64,000 bases of DNA from Oreohelix idahoensis. Its lineage: Eukaryota; Mollusca; Gastropoda; Stylommatophora; Oreohelicidae. Numbering within the stretch: the first letter of the stretch is position 1; each line of letters begins with the position of its first letter. The stretch spans positions 827,270 to 891,269 of the forward strand of contig JAMPIV010004905.1 in NCBI GenBank assembly GCA_024509875.1. The letters are read 5' to 3'. Positions 55,232 through 64,000 of this stretch are shown here, piece after piece. The position numbers and the translations under genes are program-made. A model generated the notes under the pieces. The model made no database searches. It was not told the DNA's origin and saw only the letters and a list, made by a program, of their open reading frames with translations.

Positions 55232-55692
55232 CTAATGAGAAGACAGAGTTGGTGAAATGGAAACATCCTTCCAACTCTCAGTAGCCAAAACATGAACACT
55301 TGGTAACACCAAAAGTGATTCATCTCCATCAGACAAGTCAGAATTTTCCTCCTGTATAAAAGCTAAAGAAGAATGACGATTGACAGATTCGTCAAGAGCT
55401 TCGAAGACTGGTCTAAGATGTGGTGGACGTGTATGAAACTGTTGCAACATATTAATATGAAACGTTTTGTCCTTTCCATTTATTGATACAATATAATCCA
55501 CATCTGACAGTTTTTAAACAATACTATATGGTCCTCTCCATGATACAAGTAATTTGTTATCTTTATTTGGTAATAGCACATATGCTTCATCTCCTGGCCA
55601 TAATTGACATAGTTTCCTATTTTGGTTGACAAACAATCTAGCCTTTAGCTTTGCCTTTTCAGATGAATTTACTGCTATATGGCATGCGTCAA
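55232..55692 (-). pseudogene. Gmr1-like pol: GPY-type integrase tail and linker to RT
   Basis: Translation of the stretch between the integrase frame and 55501 contains the GPY/F module typical of gypsy integrases (VSWRGPYSIV), interrupted by a stop, then VDYIVSINGKDKTFHINMLQ and a Ser/Asp-rich linker. Its position directly before the reverse transcriptase shows that integrase precedes RT in this element. Confidence 0.75.
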
Positions 55693-57108
55693 TTATTTTT
55701 TTCTCAAATTGACCACATATTGGTATGAGGTTTGGACCTCTTCATTCATCTCAGCTCCAATCAATAGTTGTTTTAATATTGACATGGGTCCTCTTGGTTT
55801 TGCGCCAAAAACTAATTCAAAGGGAGCAAACCCATTGTGCTCGTTTTTAATTTCTCTGTAAGCAAATAAAATTGCTGGCAAAACTCTGTCCCAGTCCTGT
55901 GGATATTTAATGGTAACTTTATGCAACATTTGCTTTATTGTTCTATTCAGAACTTCAATTTTACCATTTGATTGAGGATGGTAGATCGAGCTAAGCGATC
56001 TCTCAATTCCAAACATATTCATAACCTGTTTCATAGCATCTGAAACTAATTGTGTTCCTCTGTCAGATAGAATATTTTCAAGAAAACCTAATCGACTAAA
56101 TATCAAAAATAATGTATCTGCAATATCTACAGTTGTAATAGTTTTTAATGGTATTGCCACTGGCGAACGTGTACACATATCAATACAAATCAACACGTGT
56201 TGATGTCCTCTAGCTGATGTAACTTTTAAAGGGCCAATAATGTCAATGGCCATCTTTGCAAATGGCCGCAAAGAAATATCAGCTGCTTGAATTGGAGCAT
56301 AATGTTTGGGTCTTCTAGTTGCCATACTTTGGCACACTGCACACATGCGACAAAAAGATTTAACATCTTTTGTAACTCCAGGCCAAAAGAAATGTGACAA
56401 AACTCTTTGTTTTGTCCTGGCAACACCTAAATGTCCTGTACATTCAATGTCATGTGCATGTCGTAACACAAATGGACGAAAACAGACTGGTACCATGATT
56501 TGTTTTTTTAATGAGTTAGAATCTTGATAATTCCTAACTAAAATACTATTTTTCAAAGTATACCAGTGTTTTGAATTATTATCCAACATTACATCATCTA
56601 ATCTAGCAATCTGAAAAAAAAATTTTCTTAAGGAAATATCATTCTTTTGTCTTTGTACAAAGGTTTCCTTATCAATAAGTTCCACATGGAAAATATCATC
56701 ATTTTCCTGATTGTCCATATTCATTACCTGAAGATCATCCGTATTTTCATCATTATCATGATTATAATTATCATTATGATACTCTTCTTCATCTCCTTCT
56801 TCTTCTGAGTCATTTTCTTCATTTAAGTTCTGCTGTAACACATTATCACTTTGTATGTGTTCATCCAGATTAGCACGAGCCTGAGCTCTAGTAGCTACAG
56901 CATTTGAACATATGAAATGTTCTTGTTCCCATTTTTCAATATCCTCTTTTGTACATTCATGAATATTAGGAATGTTTCCAAGTATGATCCCAACGATTGG
57001 GCTTTTCAAAAGGCATACAAGTGTTCTTCCAACAAAATAAGCGGTATCCAGAAATACTTCTGCTGTTAGGTAGTACTCCACTGTACCTCCGAAAGTAATA
57101 CATTTCAC
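55693..57108 (-). pseudogene. Gmr1-like pol: end of protease and integrase
   Basis: The beginning (YFVGRTLVCLLKSPIVGIILGN) is the distal half of the retropepsin with its ILG flap-end motif. An acidic linker (NEENDSEEEGDEEEYHND) follows. The integrase has its zinc-binding HDIECTGHLG...FWPG...CRMCAVCQ and a catalytic core with Asp in MAIDIIGPL, Asp in NILSDRGTQL and Glu in NGKIEVLNRTI. An in-frame TAA at about 57127-57129 separates this from the first half of the protease. Confidence 0.92.
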
Positions 57109-57126
57109 TTCTTTTCCAGTATAATC

Positions 57127-58101
57127 TTATTGATCAACTAGCGATCTGCGTACATCAATGGTGGTTGCCCCAGTGTCTCTTAATAATGACACTAGCTGAT
57201 TGTTAACAAACCCTTTGTTAAGTACTAATGAACCAGTATTTTCAAATGAGAATATCACTGGAAAAGGATGTCCGCAAAATAGTCTGGGTACTTCTTGTAG
57301 CTGAAATAAAGAGTTGCAGTTAGTATAGTTATTACTGTTGGACAGATCCACACTACAAGAATTAGCATGTGCTATAGCATTATCATGAAGATGATTATTG
57401 TCAACATTATGGACAACAGCATTTGTGCGTTCGGGAGTTCTAGATTGCCTGACATTATTGTTCTGATAAGAACTTCTGTTGTTGCCATGATAATCATTAC
57501 CTCTATGAAAAGATCTCTGTCCTCTGCCTGATTTAGGATTGTATCCTCCTCTATTTTGCCAGTCATTTGACCTGAATGATGAATATGGATTGTAATATCC
57601 TTCATCGTATGAGTTATAATTTCTTTGAGGTTGTTTTTTGTTAAAGTTATATCTACCTCTATTATTGGTAAAGTTATGTGTCTGATTGACTCTGTAGTTT
57701 TTGTCAATACTATTACTTTTCTGCCTAGGTGTATTATAATTAACAAATCTGGCAGATGCAGCTGGCAGTGAATCCTTAATATTGTTTTTGCTAAGAATTA
57801 TGTTCGGATGCGCCACTTGATATTGGCGACCGAGTTTTTCAACATTTGTTAAATTATCTGGTTTCCTCTCTTGTAAAAATGCCAGAAAATCTCCATTAAT
57901 AGAAGACAATATTTTATCTCTTAAAATTAAATCTGATAAACCTTCAAAAGTCTTTTCAATTTTGGATAAGTCAATCCATCTAGAAAAATATAGTTTGCAA
58001 GCTGAAATAAACTCAGTAAAATCTTTACCTGAATCTGGCAACAGTGACTTAAATTTTAATCTGTAGCATTCTTCATCTAATTGAAACGTTTTCAGTAGCA
58101 A
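57127..58101 (-). pseudogene. Gmr1-like gag C-terminal part and start of protease
   Basis: The capsid-like helical region (YRLKFKSLLPDSGKDFTEF, ISACKLYFSRWIDLSK) is followed by an Asn/Arg/Gly/Tyr-rich basic region of ~110 residues in place of a CCHC zinc knuckle. The protease then begins (VNNQLVSLLRDTGATTIDVR, catalytic D-T-G). It is in frame with 55693-57108 apart from one TAA, so gag, protease and integrase may have been one long frame or joined by readthrough. Confidence 0.88.
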
Positions 58102-58668
58102 AATTTTAACAGCATCATAGTCTTTTTAGTCTGTTCATCCATGGTACAGACTGAAGTAAGGGCTTCACCGACTAATAGGTTCATAAGCCAACTGGACCAG
58201 GTAGATTTGTCAATATTAAATTGCTGACAATAGGTCTCGTATCTATTTAGGAAGCACGAAATATCGTCAATGGACGAATTAAATTTTGGCAAATTGATCT
58301 TAAAACTAGCAGGATGATCTATATTTCTTACTTCACTCAATATAGGATTAACCTGTGATTGTTGTAGTTTTAATTTTTCAATCTCCAATTCCGCCAATCT
58401 TATTGCTTGTTGAGATTTTATCTCGTCTTGAGATCTAGCATAGGCTATTTTTTTCCATTTCAAGAGTCATCTCTTCTTATCTTCTTTTTTCAGACAATTG
58501 TATTTCTTCTTGTATTTTTTCCTTATCTTCTTGTCTCTTTTCCTTTTCTTCTTGTCTCTTTTCCTTTTCTTCTTGTTTCTTTATCTCCTTGTCTATATAA
58601 TCCTGCAAGGCTGGTCCCTCTAGACCACACTCTTTTCCAATCTTCACCAAATCTTTTAATGAAGTCAT
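58092..58668 (-). pseudogene. Gmr1-like gag, N-terminal part
   Basis: Starts MTSLKDLVKIGKECGLEG (58668) with a Lys/Glu/Gln coiled coil (QEEKEKRQEEKEKRQEDKEK). A frameshift near 58470 leads to a second frame (IRLAELEIEKLKLQQSQ, then FKINLPKFNSSIDDISCFLN, NRYETYCQQFNIDKSTWSSW). A further shift near 58100 joins the next piece. The layout (coiled coil, then capsid helices) is like the gag at 49138-49678 and other invertebrate gypsy-like elements. Confidence 0.85.
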
Positions 58669-58790
58669 GATTTATAATTATTATGTTTACCAATATGAAC
58701 ACAATAATGCAGCTTTTATGTATGTGAATATGTGAGCAAAATATGCAATACTTAATCCACCAATCTCAAATCCCTCTTCAAATGTAATGA

Positions 58791-58998
<208 letters not shown>

Positions 58999-59000
<2 letters not shown>

Positions 59001-59948
59001 TGCAAGATATGGAGCACAGCAATAGAAAATTAACAAGGTACTAACAAGATGACTGAATAGAAGAATAAGAGCCAACTGAAGACAATTCAAATATTTTAAC
59101 CAAGGGATAAATATATAAATTGTAGAACAAATAACTGAACTTTTGCTCTATTACAATTATGACAAGACAAAACGCATGTTACACCATTTATGACATCTAG
59201 TAAATAAATGATAGTAAGATGAGAAGAACAATTTTACAAACAATAATGTAACAAACTGAATAAAAAAATTACAAGGAACTGGACTATGATCACAAACAAT
59301 AGGTTCAACAGGACTGCACAACTAACCAAAGACTGGATCTGTTTACTTCAACTGAGGCAGTACCACACACAGCAATGTAAGCTGGCTCTTCAATATGAGC
59401 TATACAGATGCCTAAACTATAGAACGCTCATGAATTTATCGATCAGCCGAAGCGATATAAATAAATTCACAAGTCCCACCTACCTCCCAATATGTCAACA
59501 AAAACTAGACATAATGAAAACACACATAGTGAAAAAAAAATTCCGGCAAATAGATTTCATCAAATACTCAAGCTGTATGTTACTAAAAATACACTTATCT
59601 GTTCTGCCAGTATAAATTCCTCCTGGATTCTCCTTCACTCCAAGCAAGGGACGTTGAAAATTCCACAGCATAGACGAGGTTAGATCTAGATTTGGATACA
59701 GCTGACATCAAAGGACACCGCTCTGGTCCAACGTTGATGAAGAAAAGCTGCTCTGGTTAGCAAACATCGAAGAATTTGCCATTCAAATTCATGAAGGAAC
59801 GTCTCTTTCTTATAGACGACGACCTTGAAGCGCAGTTGACATTATATTTAGTAAGGAATGTTTCTTCCACTTTTCAAATTAGTGCGCAGACGGCGAGTGA
59901 CGCCATTTTGAATTTCTTGTCTTTCCATCCAAGTAGGACTGAAGATCT
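58999..59948. other. leader region of the Gmr1-like element
   Basis: About 950 bases between the TA array and the primer-binding site. A 109-codon frame at 59286-59615 has no recognisable content. Confidence 0.5.
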
Positions 59949-59965
59949 TAGGCTTTAGCCCCCAA
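59949..59965 (-). other. primer-binding site candidate
   Basis: Minus strand TGGGGGCTAAAGCCTAA, a few T residues after the 5' LTR. TGGGGGC resembles sites used with tRNA-Pro-like primers, but the match beyond 7 bases is poor. Confidence 0.5.
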
Positions 59966-59968
59966 AAA

Positions 59969-60673
59969 TGATACGTGTACAGCATCTGGCATAATTATGT
60001 GATTTCTGGAAGCAGCTTCTTCTGCATTTAAATACTACAGTTTGTATTCAGTAGCCTGGCCTGGTAATAATGTTATAATAAGTTCCGAGGGATCTGAGGC
60101 CCGTTTATTAGCCCGCCCTCACACAGTACACTGGTTAAAAGCAATCACAATCCAACGGCCAGTTTGGACAGTTCACAAAACACTTTATTATCTCACAAAG
60201 CTCCACTTTGACATCTAAAGAGTATGTTCATACATAGGTATCGTTCCTAGCACGGTCTATACATTGTCGAAGTACCGTCTAGTACTAAGGAAACATGTCG
60301 ATGACATTTTCACAGCATTTATTAATAAGACATCACTCACTTTCTCATCAGCATCCTCGTACAAACTTGCATATATAAACTAGCGTTGACGAACGGAGTT
60401 TATGCGTAACCTAGTGATGTTAAAACCTCATGCAGGTAGAGGGAATATCATATGCTCTTTGGAGCAGAAATACACAGGTGGCTTACACAGTGAAACGCCA
60501 CATCTTGAATGCCGGCAGGGCACGCTAGTTTGGCCGACTTTCAGACTTTATCGTCTGCATACATGGTCATCAAAAGTACTGACGTCACTTCCTGAAACCA
60601 GGACAACCGCTCGTAAACAAATCAACTAGGAAGTGACCATCGACAACCAATGTTATGGAATTTAATCATAACA
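59969..60673 (-). repeat. 5' LTR of the Gmr1-like element
   Basis: 705 bp, partner of 51518-52223, ending at CATAACA before GTGTGTAG. Confidence 0.93.
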
Positions 60674-60789
60674 GTGTGTAGTTACCGTAATCCTGTCAAA
60701 CTTGGCAGCGGTGACAAACAAACTGTAGGCTACTGACTGAATTACTTTTTGATTACTTCAGCGCTGTACCCCTTTGGGTTCACTTGAAA

Positions 60790-61454
60790 CATCCAGATAG
60801 ACGGCCCCCAATGTGACGAGTAGGGTGTATGTGGGTGGATGCAGAAGATCAGACAACACTTATACACCGCTCGCCTAGTTCACTGTATAAGGAGTAATAC
60901 ACCATCTCCAACAATCATATCAATCTCCATTAATATATAATATCACAAATAAGTCACAATGGGCGCAGGGCCATTACAAATATTAGAGACTCAACAAATC
61001 CCGAGTATTCTATTATCACTCGGAATAACTACAGTCCCAAAATAGGCTACTTCATAAATCCACTGCACAACTCTGGCCCTCTACTCACACACTACTATAT
61101 ACATCCACCCTTCTCTTCTCTACGCTCTTCGCTGTCTCCTGTCTACTGTCTACTCTCTACTAACTCAACTCCCTACTAACCCAACACACTACTGACTCAA
61201 CACACATCTCTCTCCGACTGACCCATTTCATTCGTATTTTCCAGACACGTGAAAACCTTCCACGCTCCACTGATCTTCATTCACGCCTAACGTATAGCTA
61301 GCAGCTTGTCTTGATCTCTGCTCACAACATTGCTTGTAACTAAAATATTACAAGGCAAGCATTCCCACCTCACAACAACTCAAATGATTAATAAACTCCC
61401 GCTGGAGCATGGGAACATTCATACTTGCAAATACCCTCAAAACACTCCGTGACA
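60790..61454 (-). repeat. probable 5' LTR of an older gypsy element, with PBS
   Basis: 60812-61454 begins TGTGACGAGTAGGG and ends CTCCGTGACA (TG...CA, 643 bp). Its inner side on the minus strand continues TTGGGGGCCGTCTATCTGGA, a TGG-starting primer site as expected for a leftward element. No partner LTR or target duplication is found, so the right border is provisional. It may be the 5' LTR of the gag fragment at 49138-49678. Confidence 0.5.
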
Positions 61455-62036
61455 CCTACAGAGATCGTCAGTTGACAAGATGTCCTATAGATATCGTCAT
61501 TTGACAAGATGTTAACCTATAGAGATCGTCAGTTGACAAGATGGTAACCTATAGAGATCGTTAATTGACAAGATGTTAACCTATAGAGATCGTCATTTGG
61601 CAAGATGTTACCTGTAGAGATCATCAGTTGACAAGATGTTAAGCTATAGAGATCATCAATTGACAAGATGTTAACCTATAGAGATCGTCAGTTGACCAGA
61701 TGTTAACCTATAGAGATCGTCATTTGACAAGATGTTAACCTACAGAGATTGTCAGTTGACAAGATGCTAACCTACCGAGATCGTCAGCTGAAAAGATGTT
61801 ACCTATAGAGATCGTAAGCTGACAAGATGTTATCTACAAGAGATCGTCAGCTGACAAGATGTTACCTACAGAGATCGTCAGCTGACAAGATGTAACCTAC
61901 AGAGATCGGCAGCTGACAAGATGTTTCTTACAGAGATCGTCAACTAACAAGATGTTACCTACAGAGATCGTCAGCTAGCAAGATCTTACCTACAGAGATC
62001 GTCAGCTGACAAGATGTTACCTACAGAAATCTTCAG
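61455..62036 (+). repeat. minisatellite, ~31-bp unit, about 19 copies
   Basis: Unit CTATAGAGATCGTCAGTTGACAAGATGTTAAC with two variant forms: CTATAG/TTGAC on the left and CTACAG/GCTGAC on the right. The array thus changes type along its length. Confidence 0.93.
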
Positions 62037-62343
62037 CATGTTAAAAAGCATACACTGGATTACAGAAATATGAGAATGAAGTACAGAACAACTCTAAAAT
62101 TATGTTGTGAAACAAATCAGAAATTATGTTGTGTAATAATTCTAAAATGTTCTTGTGTTACAAAACTGACAAATTGTGTTTTAAAGGTGAGGTCCTTCAA
62201 CTGTACTCTGGTTGTGTTGACCCCTACGATCACCCAAAGTGCGAGTGACTCGGCCGTGCATTTTTTCGTATGGTATGGGCTTTGTTTTCAGTATCCGCTG
62301 ATAAACAAATTGCAAAGAATGGTGTTGAACAGTAGAGGTAATA
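62037..62343. other. no recognisable feature
   Basis: A 97-codon frame across 62070-62363 has no domain. Nothing else seen. Confidence 0.5.
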
Positions 62344-62592
62344 CCGTGTTTCCCCGAAAATAAGACCGGGTCTTATATTAATTTTTGCTTCAAAAAATGC
62401 ACTAGGGCTTATTTTCGGGGTAGGGCTTATATTAAAAGATACAAAAATCTACATTTATTCATGTACACAATTCTACATTTATTCAAATACAGTCATGTCA
62501 TCTTCTTCTGGAACATCGTCATAACTCTCCAAATCCCGAATTCCGGCCTGAATTTCTTGCGACTCCATTTCCCGTAGAACCATTGGCCCCAT

Positions 62593-63240
62593 TTACTCAT
62601 GTCCAGCAATAAAGCTGTCCTTAAATGAGCATTTCTTGTCCAAGTAGCCTGCTCGTAGTGCATTGGTAACACAGCTGTCAGTGATTTTATCCCATGAATT
62701 CTTCACCCAAGTCACGACCTCCTGCAAACTAGGCTTCACAAAGTTTCCACGCTGATTTCTCTCCATTCTATTTTCAATGTAGTCGTTGATTTCTATGCGC
62801 AAATGGTCCTTGCATGGCTTGTTTATTGCAATATCAAGAGTCTGGAGATAAGAAGTCATTCCTGCGGGAATCATTATTTGATCTATTCTTCTCTCTGCAA
62901 GGAAGTTCTTCATGTCTTTAGCGCGGTGAGTGCTGGCTGAATCCCAGACTAGCAGACCTCGTTGACCAACTCGCAAAACAAGAGGCAGCATTAAATCGAC
63001 CCACTTCCTTATAACTGCTTGTCTGCACCAGGCTTTTTCGGTTTCAAAAACATAAATGCCTGAAACACATTCAATGTTATCTTTCTTGCCCTTAGTGATG
63101 ATTAGAGGTGGGGCTTTCCTTCCATCCAGATAAACTGCCAAAATATAGATAACACGTGCACTTTCGTAACCAGTGGACGAAATGTAGATTGACGAGGCAC
63201 CCGTCTGATCAATTGTCGTTTGAGATCATAGGCCCATAAA
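62593..63240 (-). pseudogene. pogo-like transposase, DDE catalytic half
   Basis: Includes MAVYLDGRKAPPLIITKG, the second catalytic Asp in RGLLVWDSASTHRAKDM (D67 of the frame from 63141) and the third in SYLQTLDIAINKPCKDHL (D103), 35 residues between (DD35D). The rest is the family's helical end. An in-frame TGA near 63228 lies just after the first catalytic motif. Confidence 0.85.
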
Positions 63241-63776
63241 CACTGCAGTTTCATCCATGGCAATCATGTCGGAGAGTTGGTATTTAGAAAAGTCGATGCC
63301 ATCAACAAAGTACTTGAATGCAAGTGCACGTTTAATAACTTCAGTATCTTCCAGCTGAACAGTGTTGTCGATTTTCTTAGAAACAGTTTATATCGCTGAA
63401 GGAAGCCATCCAGCCAGTGTTGTGATGCTTTGAATTCTTCTGGGGATATTTCCAAATGTGGTGCCATTGCAAGAGCAAATGCTTGAATATCAGCCCTGCG
63501 CACAACCAAAGTCTTTGCTCTCCTGTCAGCAATCCATTCACAGATGATGTCTTCCGGTTCAGAAAATAATGGTTGCCGACCTGATCCACACTTGCGCTTC
63601 TTAACATTTCCTTCTTCCACCTGTTGACTGAGGTTATCGTACTCTGCTCGCCATTTTCGGACCATTCGGAGATCAAGCTTCTTCTCTTTGCAGAAAGCCG
63701 TAAGATTCTTGCCCCGGGAGTCTTCAACGATTCCTTTCTTGTAATCGACGGAATAGCGCTTTCTTTTTGCACTCAT
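63241..63776 (-). pseudogene. pogo-like transposase, DNA-binding half
   Basis: Begins MSAKRKRYSVDYKKGIVEDS with a helix-turn-helix (TAFCKEKKLDLRMVRKWR). A CENP-B-type domain follows (LFSEPEDIICEWIADRRAK, ALAMAPHLEISPEEFKAS, WLDGFLQRYKLFLRKSTTL). A frameshift near 63360 moves coding to the frame containing the first catalytic motif (MIAMDETAVF). With the downstream TGA this gives two inactivating lesions. Confidence 0.85.
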
Positions 63777-64000
63777 CTTGTCTGGGTGTCAAAATATTAT
63801 TGCCTTAAGTCTACCATTAAATCAAGTGTTAATTGAAGACTTACGAGACAGGTGTGGCAGCAAAAATTATGAGACTTAAGAACGATGGCACACACAAAAG
63901 CGACGAGAAATTGCTGGCGCCAAAATCCTGCTTCTTTATTTCACACGAGTGACGTATTGAATTATGAACCACATCCGTTCATTATCAAGTGCACACTAAT
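63777..64000. other. upstream part of the pogo-like element
   Basis: No feature recognised; expected to contain promoter and, beyond the edge, the second terminal repeat. Confidence 0.4.

Larger units (their letters stand above)
62344..63776 (-). mobile_element. pogo/Tigger-like DNA transposon, right end beyond or near window edge
   Basis: The left end (about 62344-62440) has the CCGTGTTTCCCCGAAAATAAG-type terminal sequence. It includes a perfect 13-bp inverted pair CCCCGAAAATAAG (62352-62364) and CTTATTTTCGGGG (62408-62420). The transposase lies on the minus strand behind it. The matching terminal sequence was not found before 64000, so the element probably extends past the window. Confidence 0.75.

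Overview
The window reads as non-coding genome of a multicellular animal that has been heavily invaded by transposable elements. Long TA, TC and ATG microsatellites, tRNA-derived SINEs, RTE-type non-LTR retrotransposons, LTR elements, a mariner, a pogo-like element and a complete Polinton/Maverick all occur together. This mix suits an invertebrate, perhaps a mollusc, but no host gene fixes the taxon. The only candidate host coding sequence is one sulfotransferase-like exon (23319-23469, minus). Nearly every long open frame belongs to a mobile element.

Layout. 1-2600: minisatellite, relics of a Polinton (a PC4-like gene fragment and terminal-repeat-like DNA) and a non-LTR endonuclease fragment. 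2738-3829: an unbroken mariner transposase. 5332-6397: a 5'-truncated RTE copy between long direct repeats. 7255-8275: a ~37-bp minisatellite. 10955-18904: an LTR retrotransposon on the minus strand with 2.1-2.6 kb LTRs, a perfect 5-bp target duplication, PPT and PBS, but only a gag-like gene, which is itself split by a SINE. 20462-21790: non-LTR fragments and a small MITE-like insertion. 21922-23140: a very large ATG/GTG-type microsatellite.

25378-40337 is a 14.96-kb Polinton with 445/518-bp terminal inverted repeats. The minus strand carries, in transcription order, a packaging ATPase (one internal stop), two small conserved genes, a chromodomain integrase, a two-helix membrane protein, a penton-like minor capsid protein, a pVI-like protein, the major capsid protein, an adenovirus-type protease and a PC4-like DNA-binding protein. 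The plus strand carries a zinc-finger reading frame leading into a protein-primed family B DNA polymerase (one frameshift, one internal stop). The capsid, protease and integrase genes are open while the ATPase and polymerase are broken, so this copy could no longer package or replicate itself. It sits inside an older non-LTR retrotransposon and has no matching 6-bp target duplication.

41172-61454 is a stack of nested insertions: two RTE copies with 13-14-bp target duplications, a 2.27-kb solo LTR (5-bp duplication) inside one of them, a gypsy gag fragment that an RTE copy entered, and a 9.2-kb LTR element (51518-60673) whose domains run gag-PR-INT-RT-RNaseH. Integrase before reverse transcriptase with a gypsy-like RT is the diagnostic order of Gmr1-type elements. 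61455-62036 is a ~31-bp minisatellite, and 62344-63776 is a broken pogo/Tigger-like transposon running toward the window end.

The strongest leads are the Polinton (PC4-like gene, tandem YY1-like motifs in its terminal repeats, a target-site deletion) and the Gmr1-order retrotransposon.
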